Shown piece by piece: positions 15,600-23,480 of a DNA stretch of 52,300 nucleotides (positions within the stretch are counted from its first letter, which is position 1; the number at the start of each line of letters is the position of its first letter). The notes beneath the pieces are model-generated. The model had not been told where the DNA came from. It ran no database searches and saw only the letters and a program-made list of their open reading frames with translations. The stretch covers positions 1 through 52,300 of the forward strand of contig CALWSC010000027.1 in NCBI GenBank assembly GCA_944384105.1. Reading direction: 5' to 3'. Source of the DNA: an uncultured Lachnospiraceae bacterium. Its GTDB lineage: Bacteria > Bacillota > Clostridia > Lachnospirales > Lachnospiraceae. The translations under genes and the position numbers were made by a program.

Positions 15600-17219
15600 A
15601 TGCGGGAGAAGCTGATTGTAAATGGGACCATCTATGACGGAGAGGGGAATCCGCCATTTCTGGGGGATATCCGAATATGCGATGACAAAATTGCAGAGAT
15701 CGGCGTCTGCCTGAAAAGAAGCGGGGAGGAAGAGATATTTGATGCGGCCGGCTTAATTGTGACGCCCGGCTTTATTGATATGCACAGACATTGTGATAAG
15801 AAGCCGTTTGAGAAAGAAGCATTCGGCGATCCCTACGGGGAAGTGATGCTGCACCAGGGCATCACGACAACTGTGACGGGCAACTGCGGGATTTCCATGT
15901 ATCCCCTGAGCGCGGATGAGGATACTGCAGCGCAGATGAGAGATTACTATGCTCCGGTGCTGGGCGGAATCGAAGCATATGGAGATATCACAGACTATGC
16001 GGCATACATAAAACGCCTGAGTGCGTGCAGGCTTCCTGTAAATATGGCGGGAATGATCGGAATGGGAGCTGTGAGGATTGCGGTGAAAGGATTTTCTGAT
16101 ACGCCTTTTACGGAAAAGGAGATTCTGGCGTGCAGGAACATCATCGAGGATGCGCTGAAAAGGGGTGCGGCGGGTGTCTCGATCGGTCTGATGTATCTTC
16201 CGGAGTGCTATGAAACGGCAGAAGAACTGGGAGAAATATTAAAGCCCGTGGGGAAATACGGCCGTATTGTGACGGCACATATCCGAGGGGAAGGCGACAG
16301 TCTTGTGAAGAGTGTTGAAGAGGCAATTCGGATCGGGAAGCTCGCCGGATGCCGGATGCAGATCAGCCACTTCAAATCCTGCGGTATTAAAAACTGGAAG
16401 AAAGAAATCTTCCGTGCGATTGCATGCATTGAGAGAGCAAGGAGTGAGGGACAGCAGGTAACGTGTGACTTCTATCCGTATGACTGCGGATCTACGACAT
16501 TACTGTCGATGGTTCCTCCTGTTTTTATGAGAGGGAGTCTTTCGGAAATGCTTAAAGAGCTGAAGACGGAAAGCGGGATAGAACGGCTGCGCAGTATGTT
16601 GAAGCAGACATTCGGGGGATGGGACAATTATGCGATCTCCCTGGGATGGGACAAGGTTATTCTTTCCTCTGCCTGCAAAGTGCAAAACCAGAAGATGATA
16701 GGAAAGAGTATTCCTCAGATTGCCGGGGAATGGGGCTGTGCAGATGAGACGGAAGCGGTTGCCCGGCTTCTTGTAAGTGAGCACGGCACTGCAGCGGCAA
16801 TTATACGGAGTATGGATCAGGATGATATAGATGTCATTGCGCGGCTGCCATACAGCTGCGTGATCTCGGATGCGATCTATGCGCAGACAGACCGCCCGCA
16901 TCCTAGGATGTACGGGGCGTTTCCCAAAATTATTCGCGAATATGTAATGGAGAGAGGCGTGCTGGAGATGCCGGATGCAATCCGGAAAATGAGCGGGCTT
17001 CCTGCAGAGCGGCTGAAGATTGCACTGCGCGGTAAGGTGAGAGAGGGATATTATGCCGATCTGAACGTATTTTCTCCTGAAAACTTCAGGGATACCGCTG
17101 ATTACCTTGCGCCTGCACAGACTGCCGTTGGATTGGGCTGGTGCTTTGTCAACGGGATCCTTTCTGTTAAGGATGACGTGATTCTAAATAGCGGAAGCGG
17201 AAGGAGGCTCTTGCTTTGA
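15600..17219 (+). CDS. N-acyl-D-amino-acid deacylase (D-aminoacylase)
   Basis: A 539-residue zinc amidohydrolase that removes the acyl group from N-acyl-D-amino acids. It has the N-terminal beta segment (VNGTIYDGEG), the HxH metal motif MHRH (His62, His64), the family's metal-binding cysteine in TGNCG (Cys96), AHIRGEGD and ISHFK further on, and the conserved SDAIY with PHPRMYGAFPK near residue 420. The HCDK after the HxH pair differs from the usual HTHDD, so specificity may differ. The ATG at 15600 lies 7 bases after GGAGG; an in-frame ATG at 15594 directly abuts that site. No signal peptide, so it acts in the cytoplasm. Divergent from the DSD1-like gene. Confidence 0.9.
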   Translation: MREKLIVNGTIYDGEGNPPFLGDIRICDDKIAEIGVCLKRSGEEEIFDAAGLIVTPGFIDMHRHCDKKPFEKEAFGDPYGEVMLHQGITTTVTGNCGISMYPLSADEDTAAQMRDYYAPVLGGIEAYGDITDYAAYIKRLSACRLPVNMAGMIGMGAVRIAVKGFSDTPFTEKEILACRNIIEDALKRGAAGVSIGLMYLPECYETAEELGEILKPVGKYGRIVTAHIRGEGDSLVKSVEEAIRIGKLAGCRMQISHFKSCGIKNWKKEIFRAIACIERARSEGQQVTCDFYPYDCGSTTLLSMVPPVFMRGSLSEMLKELKTESGIERLRSMLKQTFGGWDNYAISLGWDKVILSSACKVQNQKMIGKSIPQIAGEWGCADETEAVARLLVSEHGTAAAIIRSMDQDDIDVIARLPYSCVISDAIYAQTDRPHPRMYGAFPKIIREYVMERGVLEMPDAIRKMSGLPAERLKIALRGKVREGYYADLNVFSPENFRDTADYLAPAQTAVGLGWCFVNGILSVKDDVILNSGSGRRLLL

Positions 17220-17220
17220 G

Positions 17221-17258
17221 AAGAAGAAGGGTGCTGCATATGCAGCGCCCTTCTTCTT
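17221..17258. terminator. Bidirectional terminator between deacylase and regulator
   Basis: An 18-bp stem with one T-G pair (17221-17238 with 17241-17258). The arms end in A/G- and T/C-rich stretches, so it can work for both convergent genes. The stop codon of the regulator gene overlaps the right arm by two bases. Confidence 0.8.
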
Positions 17259-17913
17259 AACGGAGTGATTCCGCCTGATTTGCTTCGTTCAGATAGTTAT
17301 AAATACTGTAGCGGGACAGACCGAGAAAATCGGCCAGCTTTTCCGCTGATTTTTTAATAAGGAAGAAACCTCTGCGGTCAAGCGAGTGAACGACATGTAC
17401 CTTCTCGTCTTTTGAGAGCTCCCTGGGATTTTTGCCTGTCATGAGAACAGCCTCATGCATCATCTGTTCCAGGAGAGAATCGATATTTCCTATAAACAGC
17501 TCCGGCGTTTTCTCTGTCTGAGCGGTGGAGGAAGAGGTGAGCGAGTGGATTACGTTCTCGCAGCGCACCAGATCCGTGATGTCCAGATTGATGCAGAGGC
17601 TTCCGTTTACTTTTCCGTATTCATCGCGGAAATATTTGCTGGACGAACGCAGAATTTTCCCGCTCGGAATGGTGTTGATATAGCAGTATTGATCATCGGG
17701 AGCAACCGAACCCTTCAGAATTTCCAGTCCTGCATTTGTGCCGCCGTCTCCGACTTTCCTCCCTGTGACGTGTCCGTTCCAAATAGCTACGATCGTCTGA
17801 TCGTACGGCAGAGTCAGGTCGTGGAGGACTACCTCACAATTTTCGCCGAACTGCATGGCGATGCATTTGGCGATGTCCGATAGAAGATTAAGATTATCAC
17901 TTACATACCCCAT
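17257..17913 (-). CDS. YheO/DauR-type PAS-HTH transcription regulator
   Basis: A 218-residue regulator with an N-terminal YheO-like PAS domain (about 8-115; CEVVLHDL and NGHVTGRKVGD are typical) and a C-terminal helix-turn-helix (about 165-212) reading KLADFLGLSRYSIYNYL. The named family member of known role is DauR, the D-arginine utilisation repressor of Pseudomonas. Here the gene lies beside two D-amino-acid enzymes, so a D-amino acid or its product is a likely signal. I chose the ATG at 17913 because GAGG lies 10-12 bases before it; the frame runs 30 codons further without a ribosome site. The target sites are proposed in the findings. Confidence 0.82.
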   Translation of the reverse strand: MGYVSDNLNLLSDIAKCIAMQFGENCEVVLHDLTLPYDQTIVAIWNGHVTGRKVGDGGTNAGLEILKGSVAPDDQYCYINTIPSGKILRSSSKYFRDEYGKVNGSLCINLDITDLVRCENVIHSLTSSSTAQTEKTPELFIGNIDSLLEQMMHEAVLMTGKNPRELSKDEKVHVVHSLDRRGFFLIKKSAEKLADFLGLSRYSIYNYLNEANQAESLR

Positions 17914-17980
17914 AATATACGTTACCTCTTTTTTATGATTGTATTCATCTGCCTGACAAAACAGTTGTATTCTTTGGTTT

Positions 17981-18042
17981 AATTTATCACAAAAATACAC
18001 CAAAAGTCAAGCTGTTTAAAAATATATTAAACAAAAAGTTGA
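17981..18042 (-). promoter_or_regulatory. Regulator promoter and third ACAAAAAGTTGA copy
   Basis: Minus strand: -35 TTGACT (18010-18005), 18-base spacer, -10 TAAATT (17986-17981). The 12-mer ACAAAAAGTTGA (18031-18042, plus-strand reading) lies 20 bases upstream of the -35 box, which would allow autoregulation. The purine-rich stretch 18043-18240 shows no gene or clear structure. Confidence 0.55.
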
Positions 18043-18249
18043 AATAAAGAATGGAAAATCTAGGAGAAAAATTGAAAAAACAAAGAGAATGAAGGAGAAC
18101 AGGATTGACTGAAATTGGAAAAATATGGGAAAAATGTGGTGAAATTGATGAGAAACTGCGGTAAAAGTGATGAATATATGAGCAAAAAACCATGTAAAAA
18201 GCGGATATATACAAAGATGAATAAGTTTTGTCGGTTTTAAAGCGAATAC

Positions 18250-18324
18250 TTGTTGACAATCAACAAATTGTGTGATATAAAATAGATAACAAAAACAAAT
18301 TGTTGAAGCATGGCAACGATTTGT
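18250..18324 (+). promoter_or_regulatory. Importer operon promoter with palindromic operators
   Basis: TTGACA (18253-18258), 17-base spacer, TATAAA (18276-18281). The perfect inverted repeat TTGTTGA-CAA-TCAACAA (18250-18266) covers the -35 box. Just after the likely start site lies CAAATTGTTG (18296-18305) facing CAACGATTTG (18314-18323), 9 of 10 matched. The 9-mer ACAAATYGT occurs three times: 18263-18271, 18295-18303 and, inverted, 18316-18324. These look like repressor sites. Confidence 0.7.
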
Positions 18325-18370
18325 TTAAACCATGCAGGCGAATAAGTATTCTAATGGGAGGACATAAAGC

Positions 18371-19819
18371 ATGAAAAGAAAAAAAGTTATCGGGTTACTT
18401 TTGATTGCCGGTATGATGGCTTCTATGGCAGCAGGCTGCGGAAGCGGATCGGATGATTCCTCAGGCGGGGGGAATGGTACAAAGGCAGAAGCGCAGGGCG
18501 ATACCAAAACTGAGGAGAAGTCAGATAAGATTACAGCGATCCTGCCGCCCGTAACGAGTGCTTACCAGGAAAATGTTGAGGATTATATTGCATCTTATGA
18601 GGAAGAAAACCCAGGTATTGAGATTGAAGTGGTATCCGCTAGCTGGGAGGACTTCAGTGAAAAGCTGGATGTGCAGGTAAATGCCGGTTCCCCGCCGGAT
18701 ATCGCATTCATAGGATCCGGAGACATCTCCAAGTATATTGAGACGGGAATGCTTCTCGATATCGGAGCGTATGCTTCTGAGGATATGTTGAATGATTTTG
18801 ACGAAACCGTGCTGGAATATATGAAGAACGGCGACAGCATCTACGGATTCCCGGCATACTGCTCTGTGCAGGCCATTGCGGGAAATAAAGAGCTTCTGGA
18901 GGCTGCGGGAATTGACTGGCAGAATGTTCAGGAAAACGGATGGACGTTTGATGAGTTCCGAGAAGCCTGCAAAAAAGGTACGGTTACAGAAAATGGAGAA
19001 GTGAAGCAGTATGGATTTGTGTCTGCGTGCAGCGGTGTTTCCGCAGAAGATTACTTCAATATATTTGCAAAGAATGCAGGAATGCCCTCGCCGTTTAATG
19101 AAGATGGAAAATACGCGTATACAAGCGAAAATATGCTGCAGCTTCTCCAGAGCTACCGGGATCTGATTGACGATGGTTCCGCTCCGGAAAGCATGTCCAC
19201 CATTGACGGAACGAAAAAGAACAACATGTACCTGACAGGGCAGGCAATGATGATCTGCAAGGGAACACCGACAATTGAAAAAACCGCATATGATAACACG
19301 AAGCTTCTGGAATCCGGTGACAGTTCTGCGGTTGAGGGAAGTATACCAGTTGAGAGTGTATTTTTGCCTGCGCCTACCTTTGACGGACAATCACAAAATG
19401 CCCAGGGAACTATTGACGGTTATGTATGCTTCTCGGCGGATACATCCGATGAGGAACATATCAGTAATGTCATTGACTTTGCTTATTATCTGGCGAGCGG
19501 AGAGACAGCGGCCGAGGTATGCAGAGATCTGTATGTGACTCCTGTCTGCGAGTCCGGAAGAGAAGCGTATGACAAACTTCCGGCCATTGAGGGCAAGAGC
19601 GAGGAGAATACAAAAGCAATCGAGCTGTTACAGGAGCAGGTAGCTCCGGCGCGTCCGGATATTTCTTCTGAGAAAATGTCTCAGGCAACACAGCTTGCAG
19701 ATGAAGTTATTTTCCCGAAGCTGTCCAGTCTGCTTTCAGGTGAGACGACTCCGGAGGATATGTATAACGCAATCTGCGAGGCAGCCTACGAGACTTTTGG
19801 AGAGGAGAACTGCGCATAA
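18371..19819 (+). CDS. Sugar-type ABC importer, solute-binding lipoprotein
   Basis: A 482-residue extracellular solute-binding protein of family 1. The signal peptide has a lipobox ending AAGC, so Cys23 is lipidated and the protein is held on the outer face of the membrane. A Gly/Ser linker (24-36) follows, then a two-lobe binding domain; NAGSPPDIAFIGSGD and AYYLASGE-like segments near 110 and 375 are typical. The partners are the two permeases that follow at 19882 and 20786. The block has no ATPase gene, which is usual for this class because one ATPase (MsmX type) often serves several importers. The ligand cannot be read from the sequence; the neighbours suggest a fucosylated oligosaccharide. 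Confidence 0.93.
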   Translation: MKRKKVIGLLLIAGMMASMAAGCGSGSDDSSGGGNGTKAEAQGDTKTEEKSDKITAILPPVTSAYQENVEDYIASYEEENPGIEIEVVSASWEDFSEKLDVQVNAGSPPDIAFIGSGDISKYIETGMLLDIGAYASEDMLNDFDETVLEYMKNGDSIYGFPAYCSVQAIAGNKELLEAAGIDWQNVQENGWTFDEFREACKKGTVTENGEVKQYGFVSACSGVSAEDYFNIFAKNAGMPSPFNEDGKYAYTSENMLQLLQSYRDLIDDGSAPESMSTIDGTKKNNMYLTGQAMMICKGTPTIEKTAYDNTKLLESGDSSAVEGSIPVESVFLPAPTFDGQSQNAQGTIDGYVCFSADTSDEEHISNVIDFAYYLASGETAAEVCRDLYVTPVCESGREAYDKLPAIEGKSEENTKAIELLQEQVAPARPDISSEKMSQATQLADEVIFPKLSSLLSGETTPEDMYNAICEAAYETFGEENCA

Positions 19820-19830
19820 CATAAGAAACT

Positions 19831-19860
19831 GCGGGGGAAGGCGATGCGGTCCTCCCCCGG
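19831..19860 (+). other. Intercistronic hairpin after the binding-protein gene
   Basis: A GC-rich stem (six G-C pairs, 19832-19837 with 19854-19859, extended weakly inside) lies between the binding-protein and first permease genes. Such hairpins usually protect the upstream mRNA part, so that more binding protein than permease is made. Confidence 0.5.
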
Positions 19861-19881
19861 TCCAAAGAAAGGGGCGAATAT

Positions 19882-20766
19882 ATGAAAGGCGGAAAACTGA
19901 CATCCAGAGATTCTTTCTGGGGATATGTGTTTATCGCGGTTCCGATGCTGATCTTCCTGGCGTTTACGGTCTACCCGGTGTTTTCTGCGGTGATTACAAG
20001 TTTTCAGGATTATAAGCCGCTGGGTTCTGAGTTTGCAGGACTGGAGAATTATATTAATACATTTAAAAACGATTTGTTCTATAAAGCGTTTAAGAATACA
20101 ATTGTATTTTCTGTCACATCAGTACCTATTTCTATTCTGGTTTCCTTCATGATTGCAATCATGATCCTGCCATTCCGCAAAAAAATTCAGTCCATGTACA
20201 AGGGTATTTTTTATCTTCCGACTGTAGCGTCCGGAGTTGCGCTGGCATTTGTATGGAAGTGGATTTTCGATTCTATGCCGGATGGACTGCTCAACTCTGT
20301 GCTCGGCGTATTCGGAGTTGAGGCGCAGAACTGGCTGGGAAGCAAGAAGACGGCAATGCTGTCCCTTGTGATTATGTCTGTGGCATCCGGTTTAGGACAG
20401 AGCATCATTATTTATATGGCGGCAATACTGAATGTAGATCCGTCTTATTATGAGGCTGCGGATGTGGATGGTGCGAGGCTGTGGGATAAGCTGAGATATA
20501 TTCTGTGGCCGCTGGTGAAACCGACAACCGTATTTCTTGCAATCACTGGTGTAATTAATGGTTTCCAGGCGTTCCAAAATGCGTATCTGATGACCGGAGG
20601 AGGACCGGACAACGAGACAACAATGGTCGGTCTTCTGATTTTCAACCGCGCATTTAAGTACTTTGAGTACGGTGAGGCGTGTGCACAGGCAATTCTGCTT
20701 GCGATCGTGATTGCGGTGTTTACGATTATTCAGTTCAAAGTAAATTCCAATGATGTGGAATATTAA
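19882..20766 (+). CDS. Sugar ABC importer permease, MalF-like
   Basis: A 294-residue membrane protein with six helices, the first near 12-35. The EAA loop that docks with the ATPase reads YYEAADVDGARLWDKLRYI (about 192-210), including the conserved EAA and G. It pairs with the second permease and the lipoprotein of this operon. The start ATG follows GGGGCG by about 6 bases. The length is normal for MalF-type permeases without the large extra loop. The transported sugar is unknown. Confidence 0.92.
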   Translation: MKGGKLTSRDSFWGYVFIAVPMLIFLAFTVYPVFSAVITSFQDYKPLGSEFAGLENYINTFKNDLFYKAFKNTIVFSVTSVPISILVSFMIAIMILPFRKKIQSMYKGIFYLPTVASGVALAFVWKWIFDSMPDGLLNSVLGVFGVEAQNWLGSKKTAMLSLVIMSVASGLGQSIIIYMAAILNVDPSYYEAADVDGARLWDKLRYILWPLVKPTTVFLAITGVINGFQAFQNAYLMTGGGPDNETTMVGLLIFNRAFKYFEYGEACAQAILLAIVIAVFTIIQFKVNSNDVEY

Positions 20767-20785
20767 GTAAGGAAGGTGCGGATAT

Positions 20786-21649
20786 ATGGGACTTTATAAA
20801 AAATACTATGGGAAATATCTGTACAAGGGTATCATCAGAAATATCCTGTTAACACTTGCGCTGCTTTTGCTGAGTGTTGTGGTACTCTTTCCGATTTATT
20901 ATATGATCGTCTCCGCATTCGGACCGGCGGTAGAAAGCGGGGGAGGATCCTACAGTCTGATACCGAGAAATCCCACGCTGGATTCCTTTAAATTTTTCTT
21001 TCAGTTCAGCGAATACTCTGTGCGGTGGCTGCTCAATTCACTGATTGTGGCAGGTGTGTGTACGGTGACGAATGTTATCTTTGCCGGGCTGGCGGGATAT
21101 GCTTTTGCAAAAATACGCTTCCGGGGCAGCAGCTTTCTGTTTTATTTAATGCTGATTGGGATGATGATTCCGTCCCAGATCACACAGGTACCGCTTTATA
21201 TGATGCTGGTAAATAAGCTTCATACGGGCGACACGTATTTTGCGTTGATCGCGCCGAGTGCAGTGACTTGCTATAACATATTTTTGGCGAAGCAGTTCTT
21301 TACGTCGATTCCTACGCCTATTATAGAATCTGCAAAAATCGAGGGCTGTAACCAGGCGCAGATTTTTATAAAAATTGTTTCGCCGATGTCAAAGTCAATT
21401 CTGGCAGTTATGGCGATTATGACCTTTATGACCAACTGGAATACGTTCTTCTGGCCGTTTTTAATCTCGAACAGAGAAGAGATGCAGACGATACAGGTGG
21501 GGCTGAAGAACTTCAGTTACGCAAACACAACGTATTTTGCGCCCATGATGGCAGGAGCGACTGTGGCGTCCATACCGGTAATAATACTGTTCTTCTCCAT
21601 GCAGAAGTATTTTTTGGAGGGTGTTGCTGTCGGAGCGGTTAAAGGCTGA
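20786..21649 (+). CDS. Sugar ABC importer permease, MalG-like
   Basis: A 287-residue permease with six helices, the first near 14-40. Its EAA-type loop reads IIESAKIEGCNQAQIFIKI (about 187-205), with the usual E-A/S-x-x-E/D-G pattern of the MalG side. It begins 19 bases after its partner and needs it to form the channel. An AAGGAAGGTG site precedes the ATG. Typical length (about 275-300). Confidence 0.92.
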   Translation: MGLYKKYYGKYLYKGIIRNILLTLALLLLSVVVLFPIYYMIVSAFGPAVESGGGSYSLIPRNPTLDSFKFFFQFSEYSVRWLLNSLIVAGVCTVTNVIFAGLAGYAFAKIRFRGSSFLFYLMLIGMMIPSQITQVPLYMMLVNKLHTGDTYFALIAPSAVTCYNIFLAKQFFTSIPTPIIESAKIEGCNQAQIFIKIVSPMSKSILAVMAIMTFMTNWNTFFWPFLISNREEMQTIQVGLKNFSYANTTYFAPMMAGATVASIPVIILFFSMQKYFLEGVAVGAVKG

Positions 21650-21670
21650 GAAAGAAGAGGTAAGAGGCGA

Positions 21671-22975
21671 ATGAGTTTTTATATGAAGGTTCCGGAGAAG
21701 TTCCGGTGGTTTCGCGATGCAAAATATGGTGTATTCATCCACTGGGGAGCCTACTCCCTGTTTGAACGCGGGGAACAGGTACTCTTTCGGGAACATATGG
21801 ATCAGAGAGAATATGAAGAAAAGGCGCGCGCCTGGAATCCGGCTAAATTTGATGCGGACGAGTGGGCAGATGTTTTTGTGCGGTCGGGCTTTAAGTATGC
21901 ATGCCTGACGACGCGGCATCACGACGGATATTGCCTGTGGGATACAAAGACCACGGATTACAACAGTGTGTGCCAGGCACCGGGGCGGGATTTTGTCGCG
22001 GAGTATACGCAGGCTATAAGAAAGCGGGGGCTGAAGGTTGGTCTGTACTATTCCTGGTGCGATTGGAGAAAACCGGAATATTACGAGGGACCAGAGGGGA
22101 ATCCCCAAGGGTGGGAATGCGTGAAAACGTATATCCGCCGGCAAATCAATGAGCTGATGACGCAGTACGGAAAAATCGATTATCTCTTCTTTGATGGAAC
22201 ATGGCCGCGATATGCGGATGAAATTGGAACCGTGGAGATTGTTGAGGAGATCAGGAAGCTCCAGCCGGGGATTATTATTAATAATCGCCTGGGATACAGG
22301 GGAAATCAGGAGGAGATCGATAAATTCGGAGGGCTTTCAGATGAGGGGGATTTTGGAACGCCCGAACAAAATGTCTTTCCGCAGGATAAGCTCTGGGAGT
22401 CCTGCCAGACAGCAACATGGCGATGGTGGGGGTATACGAAGAATGAGCGGTATAAGAGCAGCGCTGAGATCTTAAAGCTGCTCTGCGAGTGTGTCTCAAA
22501 AGGCGGAAATATGATTTTAAATGTCGGTCCAAAGCCGGATGGCACGCTCCCGGACGAATTTGTCAGCCGCAGCCTGAGGATTGGAAAATGGCTTGATACT
22601 TACGGGGAGGCTGTTTATGGTGCTGAGGACGGAGACCTTACAGAATTTGCGACCTGCGGATATCAGACGATAAAAGGCAGCACAATGTATCTTATTTTTA
22701 ATATCTGGAATGGCTGCAGTACGCTGAGACTGCCTGATATGGCATCAGAAGCCGTAAGCGCACAGTTCATGGGCAGCGGGAAAGAGCTTCCGATTGAACA
22801 AAAGGGAAATGTTCTATGGATTCGGGAACTTCCCAAGGAACCGCAGGAGGAATTGTTTCCCGTTATTAAGCTGGAATTTAAAGAGAAGCCAAGGACGACA
22901 GTCTGGGGAGCACAGCGCCAATGGCAGGGCGATCCGCAAAGATTTGCCGACTGGGCGAGAGGACAAGAAAAATAA
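21671..22975 (+). CDS. Alpha-L-fucosidase (GH29)
   Basis: A 434-residue glycosidase that removes terminal alpha-L-fucose. The barrel carries the GH29 blocks GVFIHWGAYS (about 20-29), YACLTTRHHDGYCLWD (about 76-91) and DYLFFDGTW (170-178), where Asp175 is the nucleophile. The NMILNVGPKPDG block near 290 marks the end of the barrel; a small beta domain follows. There is no signal peptide, so it works in the cytoplasm on imported glycans. It starts 21 bases after the second permease and shares the operon. Alpha-1,2, -1,3 or -1,6 preference cannot be read. Confidence 0.93.
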   Translation: MSFYMKVPEKFRWFRDAKYGVFIHWGAYSLFERGEQVLFREHMDQREYEEKARAWNPAKFDADEWADVFVRSGFKYACLTTRHHDGYCLWDTKTTDYNSVCQAPGRDFVAEYTQAIRKRGLKVGLYYSWCDWRKPEYYEGPEGNPQGWECVKTYIRRQINELMTQYGKIDYLFFDGTWPRYADEIGTVEIVEEIRKLQPGIIINNRLGYRGNQEEIDKFGGLSDEGDFGTPEQNVFPQDKLWESCQTATWRWWGYTKNERYKSSAEILKLLCECVSKGGNMILNVGPKPDGTLPDEFVSRSLRIGKWLDTYGEAVYGAEDGDLTEFATCGYQTIKGSTMYLIFNIWNGCSTLRLPDMASEAVSAQFMGSGKELPIEQKGNVLWIRELPKEPQEELFPVIKLEFKEKPRTTVWGAQRQWQGDPQRFADWARGQEK

Positions 22976-22997
22976 AAGAAACACAGAGGTAACGAAT

Positions 22998-23459
22998 ATG
23001 AATATTGATGAAAAGATGAAAGAACTGAATATCATCCTTCCGCCGGCAGCACCGAAGGGAGGAGTTTACTCTTCCTGCCAGAGATTCGCAGAGAATCTGG
23101 TTTATGTATCCGGATGCGGTCCGGTAATCGGAGGAGAACAAATCGAAGGCAGACTCGGGAAGGAGTATACAACAAAACAGGGTCAAAAATGGGCAAGAAA
23201 TTCCATGCTCAATGTGCTGGCAGCATTAAAAGCGGAGGTGGGAGATCTGAACCGTGTGAAAAAGGCCGTGAAGATTCTGGTTTTTGTGGCAAGTGATGAG
23301 AATTTCACCGAACAGCCGCAGGTGGCAAATGGAGGAAGTGAGCTTCTCGCAGAACTGTTTGGCGCAGAAAATGTGCCGGCGCGCTCTGCAATTGGAGTAA
23401 ATGTTCTGCCCGGCAATATTCCCGTGGAGACAGAAGCAATTTTTGAACTGAAGGCATAG
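22998..23459 (+). CDS. RidA/YjgF-family imine deaminase
   Basis: A 153-residue protein of the RidA-like superfamily, which hydrolyses reactive enamines and imines such as 2-aminoacrylate, a by-product of PLP-dependent serine and threonine dehydratases. The C-terminal segment ARSAIGVNVLPGNIPVETEA keeps the conserved Arg and Glu of active members. It is longer than classic RidA (about 128) and starts with an extra 15-20 residues, as in the YjgF-like subgroup with APKGGVY. The ATG at 22998 follows GAGGT by 8 bases. The DSD1-like enzyme 7.5 kb away would make its substrate, which ties the two halves of the locus together. Confidence 0.88.
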   Translation: MNIDEKMKELNIILPPAAPKGGVYSSCQRFAENLVYVSGCGPVIGGEQIEGRLGKEYTTKQGQKWARNSMLNVLAALKAEVGDLNRVKKAVKILVFVASDENFTEQPQVANGGSELLAELFGAENVPARSAIGVNVLPGNIPVETEAIFELKA

Positions 23460-23480
23460 GCGTGCAAAGAGGGAGTGAGC

